64,000 nt of DNA from Roseomonas xinghualingensis. Lineage in GTDB: Bacteria; Pseudomonadota; Alphaproteobacteria; Acetobacterales; Acetobacteraceae. Each line of letters opens with the position of its first letter. Position 1 is the stretch's first letter. The translations under genes and the position numbers were made by a program. The notes beneath the pieces were generated by a model. The model saw nothing but the letters and a program-made list of their open reading frames with translations, was not told the DNA's origin and searched no databases. Of the stretch, positions 27,970-37,091 are shown one piece after another. Location of the stretch: NCBI RefSeq assembly GCF_025791835.1, contig NZ_JAOXLP010000004.1:1-64000 (forward strand), given 5' to 3'.

Positions 27970-29105
27970 GTGGCCTCCTCGGGATCGTTGCCGGGCAATT
28001 CTGGCGGAGGCCGCAACGGGGTCTCCGGCTGTCCGGCCCAGCGGCCCACCGGCGCGGTGGAACGCAGCGTGCCGCCATTTGGCAGCGGCGCTTCGCGCCA
28101 GAAGCCTACGGCGTGCAGGTGCGGATCCTCCAGCAGAGCCTCCACCCCGTTCACCGGCGCAGCGGGGATGTCCAGGCTGCAGAGCAGCCGCAGCCACTCC
28201 GCCGTGCCGCGCTCTGCCAGGATCTCCCCGACCATCCCATAGGCATGGTGGAAGTTGACGGTCCGCCCGGCATGGTCCCGCAGCCGGGGGTCGGCCTCCA
28301 TTTCCGCCTCCCGCCCCACGGCACGAAAGAAGCGGTGCCAGTGCGCGTCGTTGTAAAGCAACACGGCGATGTGGCCGTCGCGGGTGCGGTAGGGCCGCCG
28401 CTGCGGCGTCATCAGCCGCGGGTAATGCGGCCCGCCGCGCGGTGGCTCGAAGCTGAGCCAGCCGAGGTGATCGCCCAGTACCAGATCGGCGAAGGTCTCG
28501 AACATGGGCACCTCGATCTCCGTGCCCTCTGCCCCCCGCTCACGCGCAAACAACGCGGCGGTGATGGCCTGGGCGAGCTGGATGCCCACGACCCGGTCGC
28601 TCAGCGTCAGCGGCACGTAGCGCGGTTCTCCGTCCGGGGAGACACGGCCCATGATATCGGCCAGGCCGCTTGCCGCCTGTATCAGGTCGTCATAGGCGGG
28701 GCGCGCCTCATAGGGGCCGCCCGCGCCATAGCCCACCGCGCTCGCCACGATCAGCCGCGGGTTCACCTCGCGCAGCGCCTCGCGTCTCAGGCCAAGCCTC
28801 GTGGCGGCATCGGCCCGCATGTTGTGCAGCAGTACGTCCGCTCCCGCCGCCAGGCGCCGTAGCGCAGCCTGCCCCTCAGGCGCCTTGAGGTCCAGCGCGA
28901 CGGCGCGCTTGCCACGGTTAAGATGGGCGAACATGGCGCCGCCCTGGCCGGCTCGGCGCAGCACGTCGCCCTCCGGCGGCTCCACCTTCAGCACCTCCGC
29001 CCCTTGGTCCGCCAGAAGGCGGGCGGCATAGGGGCCCATCACCACGGAGGAGCAGTCCAGTACCCGAATTCCGGCCAGCGGGCCGGCAGGAGGCAAGCCT
29101 GTCAC
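27954..29105 (-). CDS. Class III (CaiB/BaiF) CoA-transferase
   Basis: A 383-residue family III CoA-transferase. LDCSSVVMGPYAARLLADQG and AEVLKVEPPEGD are the N-terminal signature, followed by NRGKRAVALDL. The catalytic Asp is in PAYDDLIQAASG, equivalent to the PGYD of formyl-CoA transferase. It activates a carboxylic acid by moving CoA from a donor thioester. It lies between a Bug receptor gene (4-base overlap) and the acyl-CoA dehydrogenase (16-base overlap), so uptake, activation and oxidation of one acid are encoded together. The substrate is not evident. Confidence 0.93.
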   Translation of the reverse strand: MTGLPPAGPLAGIRVLDCSSVVMGPYAARLLADQGAEVLKVEPPEGDVLRRAGQGGAMFAHLNRGKRAVALDLKAPEGQAALRRLAAGADVLLHNMRADAATRLGLRREALREVNPRLIVASAVGYGAGGPYEARPAYDDLIQAASGLADIMGRVSPDGEPRYVPLTLSDRVVGIQLAQAITAALFARERGAEGTEIEVPMFETFADLVLGDHLGWLSFEPPRGGPHYPRLMTPQRRPYRTRDGHIAVLLYNDAHWHRFFRAVGREAEMEADPRLRDHAGRTVNFHHAYGMVGEILAERGTAEWLRLLCSLDIPAAPVNGVEALLEDPHLHAVGFWREAPLPNGGTLRSTAPVGRWAGQPETPLRPPPELPGNDPEEATWISR

Positions 29106-30079
29106 TCCTTCGGGATGCCCGCCGCCTCGACCATCTCGCGCCAGACGACGATCTGCTGCTTCACGAAATCCCCCAGTTCCTGCGGCGTGCCAGAGAAGGC
29201 GTCGAAGCCGATTTCGGCGAAGCGCTGCTTCACCTCCGGCCGCTCGATCGGGCCGCGGATAGCAGCGTTCAGCGCCTCGATCACCGGGGCAGGCGTGCGG
29301 GCCGGTGCGAAGACGCCGTTCCAGGAGGTGATGTCAAAGCCCGGCAACGCCGCCTCGGCCAGCGTGGGCGTATCGGGCATCAGTCGCGAACGATCCTTTG
29401 TGGACATGCCAAGGTTGCGCAGCTTGCCCGCGCGCAGGTTGCCCAGCCCCGCCGCGATGTCCACGAACATGCAGTCCACCCGCCCGGCGATCACGTCGGT
29501 GATGGCAGGCGGGGTGGAGCGGTAGGGCACGTGCAGCATCTCCGTGCCCGCCAGCCGCGCCATGGTGGCACCGGCCACGATGCCCGTGCTGTTGCCGCTG
29601 GCATAGCTCATCTGGCCGCGTCGTTGCCGCGCCATTTCCAGGAACCCCTTCGCGTCCTTCACCGGCGAGTTCTCGCCAACCACCAGCATAAAAGGGAGGT
29701 TCCCCACCCGCGCGATAGGGGCGAAGTCCGCCACCGGGTCGTAGTCCAGACGCTTCAGCAACGCGGGGTTGGCGGAGTGCGTGGTGTTGGTGGTGACGAA
29801 GAGTGTGTGCCCATCCGGCTCCGCCCGCGCGACATAGCCAGCTGCGATGGAACCGTTGGCACCCGCGCGGTTGTCCACGACTATGGCGCCGCCGCCCAGC
29901 GCCTCGCTCATCACCTGCGCCAGGATGCGCGCGCCCGCATCCGTGCCGCTGCCTGCGGCGAAAGGCACCACCATGGTGATCGGGCGGGTGGGGCGCCAGC
30001 CCTGCGCAAAAGAAGGGCGAATAGCGGGCAGTGCCAGCGTGGCAACGGCTGCGCCGAGGAGAGTGCGACGGCGCATCAC
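29102..30079 (-). CDS. Bug family (TctC-like) solute-binding protein
   Basis: A 325-residue periplasmic receptor with a Tat-like leader (MMRRRTLLGAAVATLALPAI). WRPTRPITMVVPFAAGSGTD, VVDNRAGANGSIAAGYVARA and EMLHVPYRSTPPAITDVIAG are the standard Bug motifs. Four-base overlaps with the cupin gene before it and the CoA-transferase gene after it put it in the middle of a LysR-controlled operon, so it probably binds the acid that the transferase activates. No TctAB genes are present. Confidence 0.93.
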   Translation of the reverse strand: MMRRRTLLGAAVATLALPAIRPSFAQGWRPTRPITMVVPFAAGSGTDAGARILAQVMSEALGGGAIVVDNRAGANGSIAAGYVARAEPDGHTLFVTTNTTHSANPALLKRLDYDPVADFAPIARVGNLPFMLVVGENSPVKDAKGFLEMARQRRGQMSYASGNSTGIVAGATMARLAGTEMLHVPYRSTPPAITDVIAGRVDCMFVDIAAGLGNLRAGKLRNLGMSTKDRSRLMPDTPTLAEAALPGFDITSWNGVFAPARTPAPVIEALNAAIRGPIERPEVKQRFAEIGFDAFSGTPQELGDFVKQQIVVWREMVEAAGIPKE

Positions 30080-30498
30080 CCGTGCCCTCCTGCGCGGCGC
30101 GTCACCTTGGCCGGGTCCTCGCCATAGGGCGGCGCGTAGATCACCATGAGCTTCAGCGGCTGCTCGCTCGTCACGGTGACGACGTGCTCAACCCCGATCG
30201 GGAAGAAGCAGAAGTCGCCAGGGCCGACCTCACGGCTCTCGCCGCCCACCTCCACCAGCGCGCGGCCCTCCATGATGTAGCAGGTCTGCTCCAACGTCGG
30301 ATGCGCGTGCGGCAGCGCGCCATTGCCGCGCTCAATCGTGCCGATCAGCACTTCCATCTGCGTCGCGCCCACTGTCTCGGGAGCGATGACGCGGCGGTTA
30401 CTGGTGCCGGTATGGTTGGCGGGGCTGTAGGGCGTGACATCTTCGGCGCGCAGGAAGAAGCGGCGCACCTCGGCCACCGGAATCGGGATTGCCGGCAC
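30076..30498 (-). CDS. Cupin domain protein
   Basis: A small single-domain cupin of about 140 residues. The metal site is visible in GALPHAHPTLEQTCYIMEGR (HxH and Glu) and the second cupin motif in GDFCFFPIGVEHVV. A GTG at 30498 has GAGGAG nine bases upstream and is preferred; the ATG at 30573 has no such site and would leave only 44 bases to the divergent LysR gene. It is the first gene of the catabolic operon, overlapping the Bug gene by four bases. Cupins here may be dioxygenases, isomerases or ligand-binding proteins; the reaction is unknown. Confidence 0.87.
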   Translation of the reverse strand: MPAIPIPVAEVRRFFLRAEDVTPYSPANHTGTSNRRVIAPETVGATQMEVLIGTIERGNGALPHAHPTLEQTCYIMEGRALVEVGGESREVGPGDFCFFPIGVEHVVTVTSEQPLKLMVIYAPPYGEDPAKVTRRAGGHG

Positions 30499-30583
30499 TG
30501 GATCGGTCTCCTCAAGCGGCCTGCTGCAGCAGGCTCTTGCATTCAGTGCCACAAAGGCTGGAAGCCCAGCCATGATAAGGCAA

Positions 30584-30611
30584 TTGAAAACTTGTTCTCG
30601 CTCGATAAAAT
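30584..30611 (+). promoter_or_regulatory. Promoter of a leaderless lysR gene
   Basis: TTGAAA (30584-30589) and TAAAAT (30606-30611) are separated by 16 bases, close to the housekeeping consensus. The expected transcription start falls on or next to the A of the ATG at 30618, and no Shine-Dalgarno sequence precedes that codon (TTTCTTT), so the regulator mRNA is probably leaderless. Confidence 0.5.
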
Positions 30612-30617
30612 TTCTTT

Positions 30618-31505
30618 ATGGACGTAACCCTGAAGGGCCTGCGCGCCTTCCTTGCCATCGCGCGCCACCGCTCCTTCACCCGGGCCGCGGGCTTGCTCCA
30701 CGTCACCCAGCCGGCGCTGACCGTGCAGATCCGCCAGCTGGAGGTGGCGCTGGGATTGCGCCTGCTGGACCGCACCCCTCAGGGCGTGGAGCCGACGGCG
30801 GCCGGCCTGGAACTGGCGCGGGTCCTGGAGGTGCAGTTGCGCGACCTCGACCACACGCTGGAGAACGTGCGGGACCTAGCCGCCCGCCGGCGCGGCACGG
30901 TGCGGCTGGCGGCGCTCCCCTCCGTCGCCTCCAGCCTCCTGCCCAGCGCCATGCTGCGGATGCGTGAGCGCCACCCGGAGCTGCGCGTGCAGTTGCAGGA
31001 GGCGGTGACCGGACGGATCCACGACATGGTGCGGGCGGAGATGGTGGATATCGGCATTGCCAGCGGCCCGCCGCCAGGCCCCGATCTGGCGCGGGAGCCC
31101 TTGTTCCAGGACCACCTGCTCGCCATCCTGCCCGCGGACCACCCCCTGGCTTCACGGCGCCGCATTCCCCTGGAGGCACTGGCGCGGGAATCCCTGCTGC
31201 TGCTGGAATCCAATACCTCCGTCTGGCGCGTCCTGGATGACGCCTTTGCAGCGAAGGGGCTTCGCCTCACGCCTTTCCAGCAGGCGGTCCACACCAGCAC
31301 TCTCGTCGGGATGGCGCAGGCGGGCCTCGGTATCGCTCTCCTGCCCTCTACGGCCGTTGAACTGCGCATCGCCCCGGAACTGGCCAGACGGAGGCTGCAG
31401 CCGGACCTGGCGCGAGAAATCGTGGTGGTACACCGTACCGGCCGCTCCCTCTCCCCAGCTGCCGCAGCCCTGATTGATGCCTTGCGTGAGAGCGTCGCAG
31501 CCTAG
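30618..31505 (+). CDS. LysR family transcriptional regulator
   Basis: A 295-residue LysR regulator. The DNA-binding part contains GLRAFLAIARHRSFTRAAGL and VTQPALTVQIRQLEVALGLR; the effector domain (from about residue 92, GTVRLAALPSVASSLLP) resembles CynR/CbbR-type regulators. It is divergent from the cupin-Bug-CoA-transferase-acyl-CoA dehydrogenase operon, with 119 bases between the preferred starts. It most likely activates that operon when the acid or its CoA ester is present. Confidence 0.93.
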   Translation: MDVTLKGLRAFLAIARHRSFTRAAGLLHVTQPALTVQIRQLEVALGLRLLDRTPQGVEPTAAGLELARVLEVQLRDLDHTLENVRDLAARRRGTVRLAALPSVASSLLPSAMLRMRERHPELRVQLQEAVTGRIHDMVRAEMVDIGIASGPPPGPDLAREPLFQDHLLAILPADHPLASRRRIPLEALARESLLLLESNTSVWRVLDDAFAAKGLRLTPFQQAVHTSTLVGMAQAGLGIALLPSTAVELRIAPELARRRLQPDLAREIVVVHRTGRSLSPAAAALIDALRESVAA

Positions 31506-31743
31506 CCACGCAGTCCTGGGCGTAATGGTGCAGGCACCGCCTCGTTCGCCGCTCTGGTTCCATCTGCCAAGCGCTATCCCGGGTTGGGGCTGCCGCACCG
31601 GCCTTCCGGTCCGGCGACTGGAGATGTTCGCCCAGTTCGCATCCTGAGCTCGTACTTCTTGCGTGACCGGGCAAAGCCCACCCTGTCGTCAGATAAGTTG
31701 ACAATACCCAGCCCCGGACACGCCCTTGCTTCTGCACACCAAG

Positions 31744-34053
31744 TCAGCTCTTCGCTACAGGCATGTCCGTCAGCGCAAGGGGAGGCTCCGTCAACTCTGC
31801 CAGGACCTCCTCCTCCGCCGCGAGGTGTAGTGCCAGCAGTGCTTCCAGCGCAAAGATCACGCGCCGGAACTCGGGTGCAGCGGCAGCCCAGCCGCCTTCC
31901 CCCCGCGCGACCCTAATGAGGGCCGACAACCGATCCACCAAGGCTTCGATTTCCGTATGCATGCGGACCAGCGGCCCCATCGGGTCTTGCCCGCCGAGCC
32001 GCGCGGCAGCAGCCGGGTATAGAACCTGTTCCTCTTTTCTCTGATGTGGCAGAAGCTCTGCGCGCAGCCTTTTCTCCAGCGTTTCAAGGACCCGCAGCGT
32101 CGCCGGATCGGACGAGATGGCATCGCCCGCTTCCCGCAGCCGCTCCAGCAATTGTTTGAGACCGTCATGCTCGGCCAGGCGCTCTGCCAAGCCCGCCTCA
32201 GCTGGCACGCTGCGGGGTGCTTCCTCCTCACCGCCCCGCCACAGCGCAGTCAGTGCGAAAAGAATGGCAGCGACGTCGATCCCTTCCTGCAAGAAGGCGC
32301 CTGCCAGTGGCGTCAGCAGCCCTCCGGCAGCGGCGGCCATGGCCAGTCCGGAAAGCCCCATCCCAAAACCAATGGCACCCAGGGCGATCCGGCGCGATCG
32401 GCGTGCGATCGCCACCGCCTCGGCGATGCGATCCAATCGGTCCACTATCAAGACTATATCCGCGGCTTCGGCCGCCGCAGCGGTGCCCTGTGCACCCATG
32501 GCGATCCCGACATCAGCCATCGCGAGCGCCGGTGCATCGTTCACCCCGTCGCCGACCATGGCGCAGGGTGCCCGCGCCCGCTCCTCCCGGACCACCGCGA
32601 TCTTCTCCGCCGGACTGCGGTCGGCCAACACGGCATCGAGGCGCAGGGCAGCGCCAATCGGCGCCGCGGCTGCCTCACGATCCCCGCTCACCATGACAAG
32701 CCGTGCGACGCCCTGGGCCCGCAACCGACGCATCGCGCGAGCCGCCTCGGGCCGGAGCCCATCCGCCATCATGAAAGCCGCCACAGGCCGCCCACCAATT
32801 GCGAGCCAGGCCACGGAACCCACGGCCGTTCCAACGGTGGTCACAGCGCCCCATTGCCCGGCAGGGGCAATGCCCCGCTCCCGCAAGAATGTTTCGCTAC
32901 CCAGAACAACAGGCTGTCCCTCCAATATTCCGGAGATACCGCCGCCTGCGGTTTCCTCGATTTGCTCCGGCGGAAGAAGCTGAACCCCGCGCGCCCGTGC
33001 TGCGGCGACGAGGGCACGGGAGGCAGGGTGGGTGGAACCCTGGGCAAGGCTGGCGGCTAGGCACAGCGCCCTCTCCCGGCCGACCGACGGATCGGCCTCG
33101 ATCGTGACCAGTTGTGGCCGGCCTGGCGTCAAGGTTCCTGTCTTGTCAAACAACACCGTGCGGATGCGCCCTAACCGCTCCAACGCACCTCCACCTTTCA
33201 CGATGATGCCCCGCCGGGCCGCCCGGCTGATGCCAGCAACCAGAGCAATCGGAGCAGCAAGGATCAGCGGGCAGGGTGTTGCTACGACAAGGACCGAGAG
33301 CGCACGCACGGGATCTCCCGACAGTATCCAGGCGCCACCCGCCATCAGCAGGGTAAGCCCGACAAAGCCGAGCGCCCATTGGTCGGCAAGCCGCGCCAGG
33401 GGCGGCCGTTCCGCGGCGGCCGCCTGGGTCAGGCGGAGAATGGCGGCATAGGTGCTTGCCCCGGCATCGGAAGTGGCGCGCATCCGGAAGGCCATGCCGG
33501 CATTCACCGCGCCGCTACGCAGGCTCGCGCCCGCAGTGAGGCTTACCGGGATAGGCTCACCCGTCAGGGCGCTTTCGTCGAGCGTCGCAATCTGGTCCTG
33601 CAGTACGCCATCTGCTGCCACCGTCTCCCCCGGCCGGACCAAAAGAATGTCGCCGGGCCGGATAGCTTCCACTGCGACCTCCTGGCTTCCCTCCGGCGTT
33701 ACCCACATGGCCCAGCGCGGGGCACGGGCCATGAGGTCAGCAAGTGCTCGCTTGGCGCGGCCTTCGGCCCAGCCCTCGAGGGCCTCGCCGCTGGCGACCA
33801 TAAGCCCGATCACCGCGGCCGCGGCGGCTTCGTCCAACAGCGTCGCGCCAAGGATCGCCGCCAGGGCAATGACATCGACACCCAACTGGCCGCCGGCCAG
33901 CGCCCGAATCACGCCGCTCGCGACATGCGCTGCAATGGGCAGCGCAGCCGCCACCCAGACCCAGTTAGCCGGCCCCTCCATTCCGAGGAAAAACAGGCCG
34001 GCGCCTGCCAGCAAGCCAGAAAGGACCCAGGAAAGCAGCAGGACTTGGCGCAT
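31744..34053 (-). CDS. P1B-5-type metal ATPase with hemerythrin domain
   Basis: A 769-residue metal-pumping ATPase. It has TGEP (164-167), the membrane metal motif TPCP (259-262), the phosphorylated Asp303 in DKTGT, the P1B-specific HP (342-343), GDGVND (501-506) and QEGID (589-593). From 620 onward comes a hemerythrin-like four-helix domain: H629, H670 with E674, H699, H743 with E747. TPCP plus QExxD plus a hemerythrin tail define the P1B-5 class, whose characterised member is Nia of Sinorhizobium meliloti (nickel and iron export). The N-terminal metal-binding HMA domain is absent, as usual for the class. Oxygen or di-iron sensing by the tail is inferred. It stands alone, next to a tRNA. Confidence 0.9.
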   Translation of the reverse strand: MRQVLLLSWVLSGLLAGAGLFFLGMEGPANWVWVAAALPIAAHVASGVIRALAGGQLGVDVIALAAILGATLLDEAAAAAVIGLMVASGEALEGWAEGRAKRALADLMARAPRWAMWVTPEGSQEVAVEAIRPGDILLVRPGETVAADGVLQDQIATLDESALTGEPIPVSLTAGASLRSGAVNAGMAFRMRATSDAGASTYAAILRLTQAAAAERPPLARLADQWALGFVGLTLLMAGGAWILSGDPVRALSVLVVATPCPLILAAPIALVAGISRAARRGIIVKGGGALERLGRIRTVLFDKTGTLTPGRPQLVTIEADPSVGRERALCLAASLAQGSTHPASRALVAAARARGVQLLPPEQIEETAGGGISGILEGQPVVLGSETFLRERGIAPAGQWGAVTTVGTAVGSVAWLAIGGRPVAAFMMADGLRPEAARAMRRLRAQGVARLVMVSGDREAAAAPIGAALRLDAVLADRSPAEKIAVVREERARAPCAMVGDGVNDAPALAMADVGIAMGAQGTAAAAEAADIVLIVDRLDRIAEAVAIARRSRRIALGAIGFGMGLSGLAMAAAAGGLLTPLAGAFLQEGIDVAAILFALTALWRGGEEEAPRSVPAEAGLAERLAEHDGLKQLLERLREAGDAISSDPATLRVLETLEKRLRAELLPHQRKEEQVLYPAAAARLGGQDPMGPLVRMHTEIEALVDRLSALIRVARGEGGWAAAAPEFRRVIFALEALLALHLAAEEEVLAELTEPPLALTDMPVAKS

Positions 34054-34414
34054 ACGCGAAACTTCTCCGCCAGCATCTGCTCCGGCGTCACCCTGAGGTC
34101 ACCTCAGCTGCGTGCGTTCCGCCAGCCGCTGGTGGTGCTGTAGCCCGTGGCCGCCACCTTCTCGCGGCAGAAGGGCCGGCAGGGGAAGCATCTTCTGAGC
34201 AAGCAGGTTTCGGAGAAGCTGGAGAACCGCGTCAGGGAATTATCGACAAGGACGAGGCAGCAGGAAATCAGTCCCGCGACCGGACTGACAGGACGCGCAG
34301 CCGCGAAGGCTCGGCGGAAGGCGCTGGCAACCAAGGTGACAATTGCAAATTCGGCGCCGTTCCCGAAGAAGGAAGGCGCCATTCAAACCACTGATCTTGT
34401 GAGCCAAAGCAAAT
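34054..34414. other. Intergenic region between metal ATPase and tRNA-Glu
   Basis: Both strands have open frames of about 90-100 codons over 34104-34455, with no similarity I recognise. The rightward one (34147) encodes a basic, helix-forming stretch (KQVSEKLENRVRELSTRTRQ) but runs through the tRNA gene and lacks a convincing start. The promoter of the metal ATPase should lie near 34054-34140. I cannot decide whether any small gene is real. Confidence 0.3.
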
Positions 34415-34490
34415 TGGCGTCCCCAAGGGGATTCGAACCCCTGTTACCGCCGTGAGAGGGCGGTGTCCTAGGCCTCTAGACGATGGGGAC
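34415..34490 (-). tRNA. tRNA-Glu (anticodon CUC)
   Basis: A 76-base cloverleaf on the minus strand. The acceptor stem is GTCCCCA/TGGGGAC, the D arm contains TCTAGAGGCCTAGGA, the anticodon stem CCGCC/GGCGG encloses CTCTCAC (anticodon CUC), and the T arm is ACAGGGGTTCGAATCCCCT. The 3-prime CCA is encoded (34415-34417). The G73 discriminator and the sequence match bacterial tRNA-Glu. Confidence 0.96.
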
Positions 34491-34509
34491 GTCGTTGCCT
34501 GTGGGCGGG

Positions 34510-34538
34510 CTTCTATCCGCCTTGGCCGGGGCGATCAA
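34510..34538 (-). promoter_or_regulatory. Candidate promoter of tRNA-Glu
   Basis: On the minus strand TTGATC (34538-34533) and TAGAAG (34515-34510) are separated by 17 bases and end 20 bases before the mature tRNA. The -35 box is good and the -10 box poor, so this is a candidate only. Confidence 0.4.
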
Positions 34539-34623
34539 GCCGGGGCGGCGCGAATTTTTGAACTCTTTTTCGCGCCCCATCCGGACGCGCCTGGAATCGC
34601 TCCCAAGCGCGCCGCGAGATGCC

Positions 34624-34914
34624 TCATTCGCCCAGCCGGATCTCGCCCAGAGCTCGCCCGCTGCGCGTGTCCACGATCAACAGCCGGTCCCCATCCGCCC
34701 GCTGCACCCATACGGCCACCCGCCCCTCGGCACCGGATGCGATGCCTCCAATCCGGCTGCCCGCCGGCTGCCCGAGCGACATTTCCACGGGTGGGCCGGA
34801 AGGAGCCGTGGGAATGGCCTTGCCGGCGCGCTGCACGATCATCACAACCAACGCCACGCTGGCGGCAACAATCAGCACCCCCATTCCGACGACAAGAACC
34901 TTGAGCGCGCGCAC
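34624..34914 (-). CDS. Small membrane protein, DUF6476-like
   Basis: A 96-residue protein with one N-terminal membrane helix (LVVGMGVLIVAASVALVVMI, about residues 7-26) and a mature part with a beta-propeller-like repeat (GAEGRVAVWVQRADGDRLLI). It resembles the DUF6476 family, small alphaproteobacterial proteins usually found next to an rluA-type gene, as here. A GTG start at 34914 is preferred because GGAGGG lies four bases upstream; the longer frame to 35079 would overlap the divergent pseudouridine synthase gene. The function is unknown. Confidence 0.75.
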   Translation of the reverse strand: MRALKVLVVGMGVLIVAASVALVVMIVQRAGKAIPTAPSGPPVEMSLGQPAGSRIGGIASGAEGRVAVWVQRADGDRLLIVDTRSGRALGEIRLGE

Positions 34915-34930
34915 AGAACCCTCCGCTACC

Positions 34931-35893
34931 TTGGCAGAAACCCTGGAATTCACCGCCACCGCCGAACAGGCGGGGAACCGGCTGGACCGGGCCTTCGCCG
35001 GCATGGGCGGTCTCTCCCGCTCCCGCGTCAAGGCACTGGTTGAAGCCGGCCATGCAGCGCGGGATGGAAAGCCCACCACGGACCCCTCCGAATCCCTCCG
35101 CCCCGGCGTCCGTTACACGCTCCAGGTCCCGCCCCCGGAGCCCGCCACCCCCCTTCCACAGGCAATGAACCTGACCATCCTCTTCGAGGACGCGCATCTC
35201 ATCGTCCTGGACAAGCCGGCAGGCCTCGTCGTCCACCCTGCCCCCGGCCATGCCGACGGCACGCTGGTCAATGCCATCCTCGCCCATGCTGGGGAGGAAC
35301 TCTCGGGAATCGGCGGCGAGAAGCGCCCAGGCATCGTTCACCGGCTCGACAAGGACACGAGCGGCGTCATGGTCGTCGCCAAGTCCGAGACCGCCCACCA
35401 CGCCCTCTCCACCGCCTTCGCAGAGCGCGACCTGGAGCGCAGCTACCTCGCCCTCACCTGGGGCACGCCCTCCCCCATTTCGGGCAGCGTGGAGGAGCCG
35501 ATCGGGCGCCACCCGGCAGATCGTAAGCGCATGGCCGTGGTCGCACGTGGCAAGCACGCACTCACCCACTACGCCACCGAACGCGCCTGGGGCGCCGCCT
35601 GCGCCCTTGTCCGCTGCCGCCTGTCCACCGGCCGCACCCATCAGATCCGCGTGCACATGGCGCATATCGGCCATCCGCTGGTGGGGGATCCGGTCTATCT
35701 CCGCCGCACCCCGGCGGCCGCCCGTGGCCTCCCAGCTGGCACACGTGACGCCTTGCTGGCCTTTCCAAGGCAGGCGCTGCATGCCCAGTCACTGGGCTTC
35801 CGCCACCCCGTCACCGGGCAGCCCCTATCCTTTGAATCCCCGCTTCCCGCCGATATGGCGGCGCTTATCGCAACCCTGGATGACGCCGTGTAA
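34931..35893 (+). CDS. rluD: RluA/RluD family 23S rRNA pseudouridine synthase
   Basis: A 320-residue pseudouridine synthase. The S4 RNA-binding domain comes first (NRLDRAFAGMGGLSRSRVKA), then the catalytic domain with the active Asp in HRLDKDTSG and GRTHQIRVHMAHIGHPLVGD. It isomerises uridines of 23S rRNA (positions 1911/1915/1917 in the RluD case). Translation probably starts at the TTG at 34931; no ATG fits the S4 domain, and the frame is merely open upstream to 34619. Only 16 bases separate this start from the divergent small membrane protein, so the two leaders overlap. The assignment to RluD rather than RluC or RluA rests on domain layout. Confidence 0.88.
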   Translation: MAETLEFTATAEQAGNRLDRAFAGMGGLSRSRVKALVEAGHAARDGKPTTDPSESLRPGVRYTLQVPPPEPATPLPQAMNLTILFEDAHLIVLDKPAGLVVHPAPGHADGTLVNAILAHAGEELSGIGGEKRPGIVHRLDKDTSGVMVVAKSETAHHALSTAFAERDLERSYLALTWGTPSPISGSVEEPIGRHPADRKRMAVVARGKHALTHYATERAWGAACALVRCRLSTGRTHQIRVHMAHIGHPLVGDPVYLRRTPAAARGLPAGTRDALLAFPRQALHAQSLGFRHPVTGQPLSFESPLPADMAALIATLDDAV

Positions 35894-35920
35894 CCCGACC
35901 GTATCAGTCGGGTTTTCCTT
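35892..35920 (+). terminator. Rho-independent terminator of rluD
   Basis: AACCCGAC (35892-35899) pairs with GTCGGGTT (35907-35914) over a 7-base loop, followed by TTCCTT. The hairpin overlaps the stop codon of the pseudouridine synthase gene. Confidence 0.8.
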
Positions 35921-36169
35921 GCATTCGAGCAGGCAATAGATTACAAGCTCTCCAGCTTCGCCGCAGGGTGCCACGCAAGGGCGCCACGACGAACTTCCGT
36001 CACTCTCCACTCGCGAGCGAGAAAACCTTGGAGAGGGCGGGCGTTCTAAAAGGGCTCAGGGCCCAGCGCGCGAGAGTGAGGCACGGATCCTTCGTGCCGC
36101 TTTTTCGACCGTTCGCGCGCCCGCCAACTCCCGGGGGCAGCCCGGCCGGTTCAGGAGGCAGATGCGTCC

Positions 36170-37054
36170 ATGGCTTCCACTTCGATGATCCCCATGGCCC
36201 CCGAGGGCAATCTCTCCCGCTACCTGCAGGAGATCCGCAAGTTTCCCATGCTGGCTCCCGAGGAGGAGCTGAACCTCGCCAAGCGCTGGCGCGACAACCA
36301 GGATGAAGGCGCCGCGCACAAGCTCGTCACCTCGCATCTGCGCCTCGTCGCGAAGATCGCCATGGGCTACCGCGGCTACGGCCTGCCGGTCGGCGAGCTG
36401 ATCTCCGAGGGCAATGTCGGCATGATGCAGGCGGTGAAGCGGTTCGATCCGGACCGCGGCTTCCGCCTGGCCACCTATGCTATGTGGTGGATCCGCGCCG
36501 CAATCCAAGAGTACATCCTGCACTCCTGGTCGCTTGTGAAGATGGGCACCACCGCCGCGCAGAAGAAGCTGTTCTTCAACCTGCGCCGGCTGAAGGGCCA
36601 GATGGCCGCCCTCGAGGAGGGCGACCTGAAGCCCGAGCAGGTGGAGAAGATCGCCCGCGTGCTGCAGGTGCCGGAACAGGACGTCGTGTCCATGAACCGC
36701 CGCTTGGCCAGCCCGGACAACAGCCTGAACGCGCCCATCCGCTCCGACAGCGAGGGCGAGTGGCAGGACTGGCTGGTGGATGAGAGCGAGAACCAGGAGA
36801 CCGAGCTCGCGGACCGGGAGGACATGTCCAACCGCCGTGACCTGCTCAACAACGCCCTCAGCTCGCTGAACGACCGCGAGCGGCACATCCTGATCGAGCG
36901 TCGGCTCAAGGATGAGCCAACCACGCTCGAGGAGCTGTCGCAGCAGTATAATATCTCGCGCGAGCGGGTGCGGCAGATCGAGGTTCGTGCCTTCGAGAAG
37001 TTGCAGAAGAACATGAAGAGCCAGATCGTCGAGCGCCGCCTCGCGGTGAGCTGA
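36170..37054 (+). CDS. rpoH: Sigma-32 (heat-shock) RNA polymerase sigma factor
   Basis: A 294-residue group-3 sigma factor. Region 2 has LSRYLQEIRKFPMLAPEEEL and VTSHLRLVAKIAMGYRGYGL, the promoter-melting segment includes RLATYAMWWIRAAIQEYILH, and the RpoH box is near QKKLFFNLRRLK. Region 4 contains LSQQYNISRERVRQIEVRAF. It directs transcription of chaperones and proteases; alphaproteobacteria often have more than one copy. The gene stands alone between two terminators. Its long upstream stretch (36169 back to 35921) may contain temperature-responsive structure, as in other rpoH leaders, but I could not show this. Confidence 0.96.
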   Translation: MASTSMIPMAPEGNLSRYLQEIRKFPMLAPEEELNLAKRWRDNQDEGAAHKLVTSHLRLVAKIAMGYRGYGLPVGELISEGNVGMMQAVKRFDPDRGFRLATYAMWWIRAAIQEYILHSWSLVKMGTTAAQKKLFFNLRRLKGQMAALEEGDLKPEQVEKIARVLQVPEQDVVSMNRRLASPDNSLNAPIRSDSEGEWQDWLVDESENQETELADREDMSNRRDLLNNALSSLNDRERHILIERRLKDEPTTLEELSQQYNISRERVRQIEVRAFEKLQKNMKSQIVERRLAVS

Positions 37055-37091
37055 CGCGGTGGCCTGAACGATCTGGAAGTCCTGAACGCGG

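Noticed and set aside
34147..34455. A 102-codon open frame ending in SPRGFEPLLPP
   Set aside because: The end is the well-known read-through of a tRNA gene, and the start has no ribosome binding site. The middle might be a remnant, but nothing supports it.
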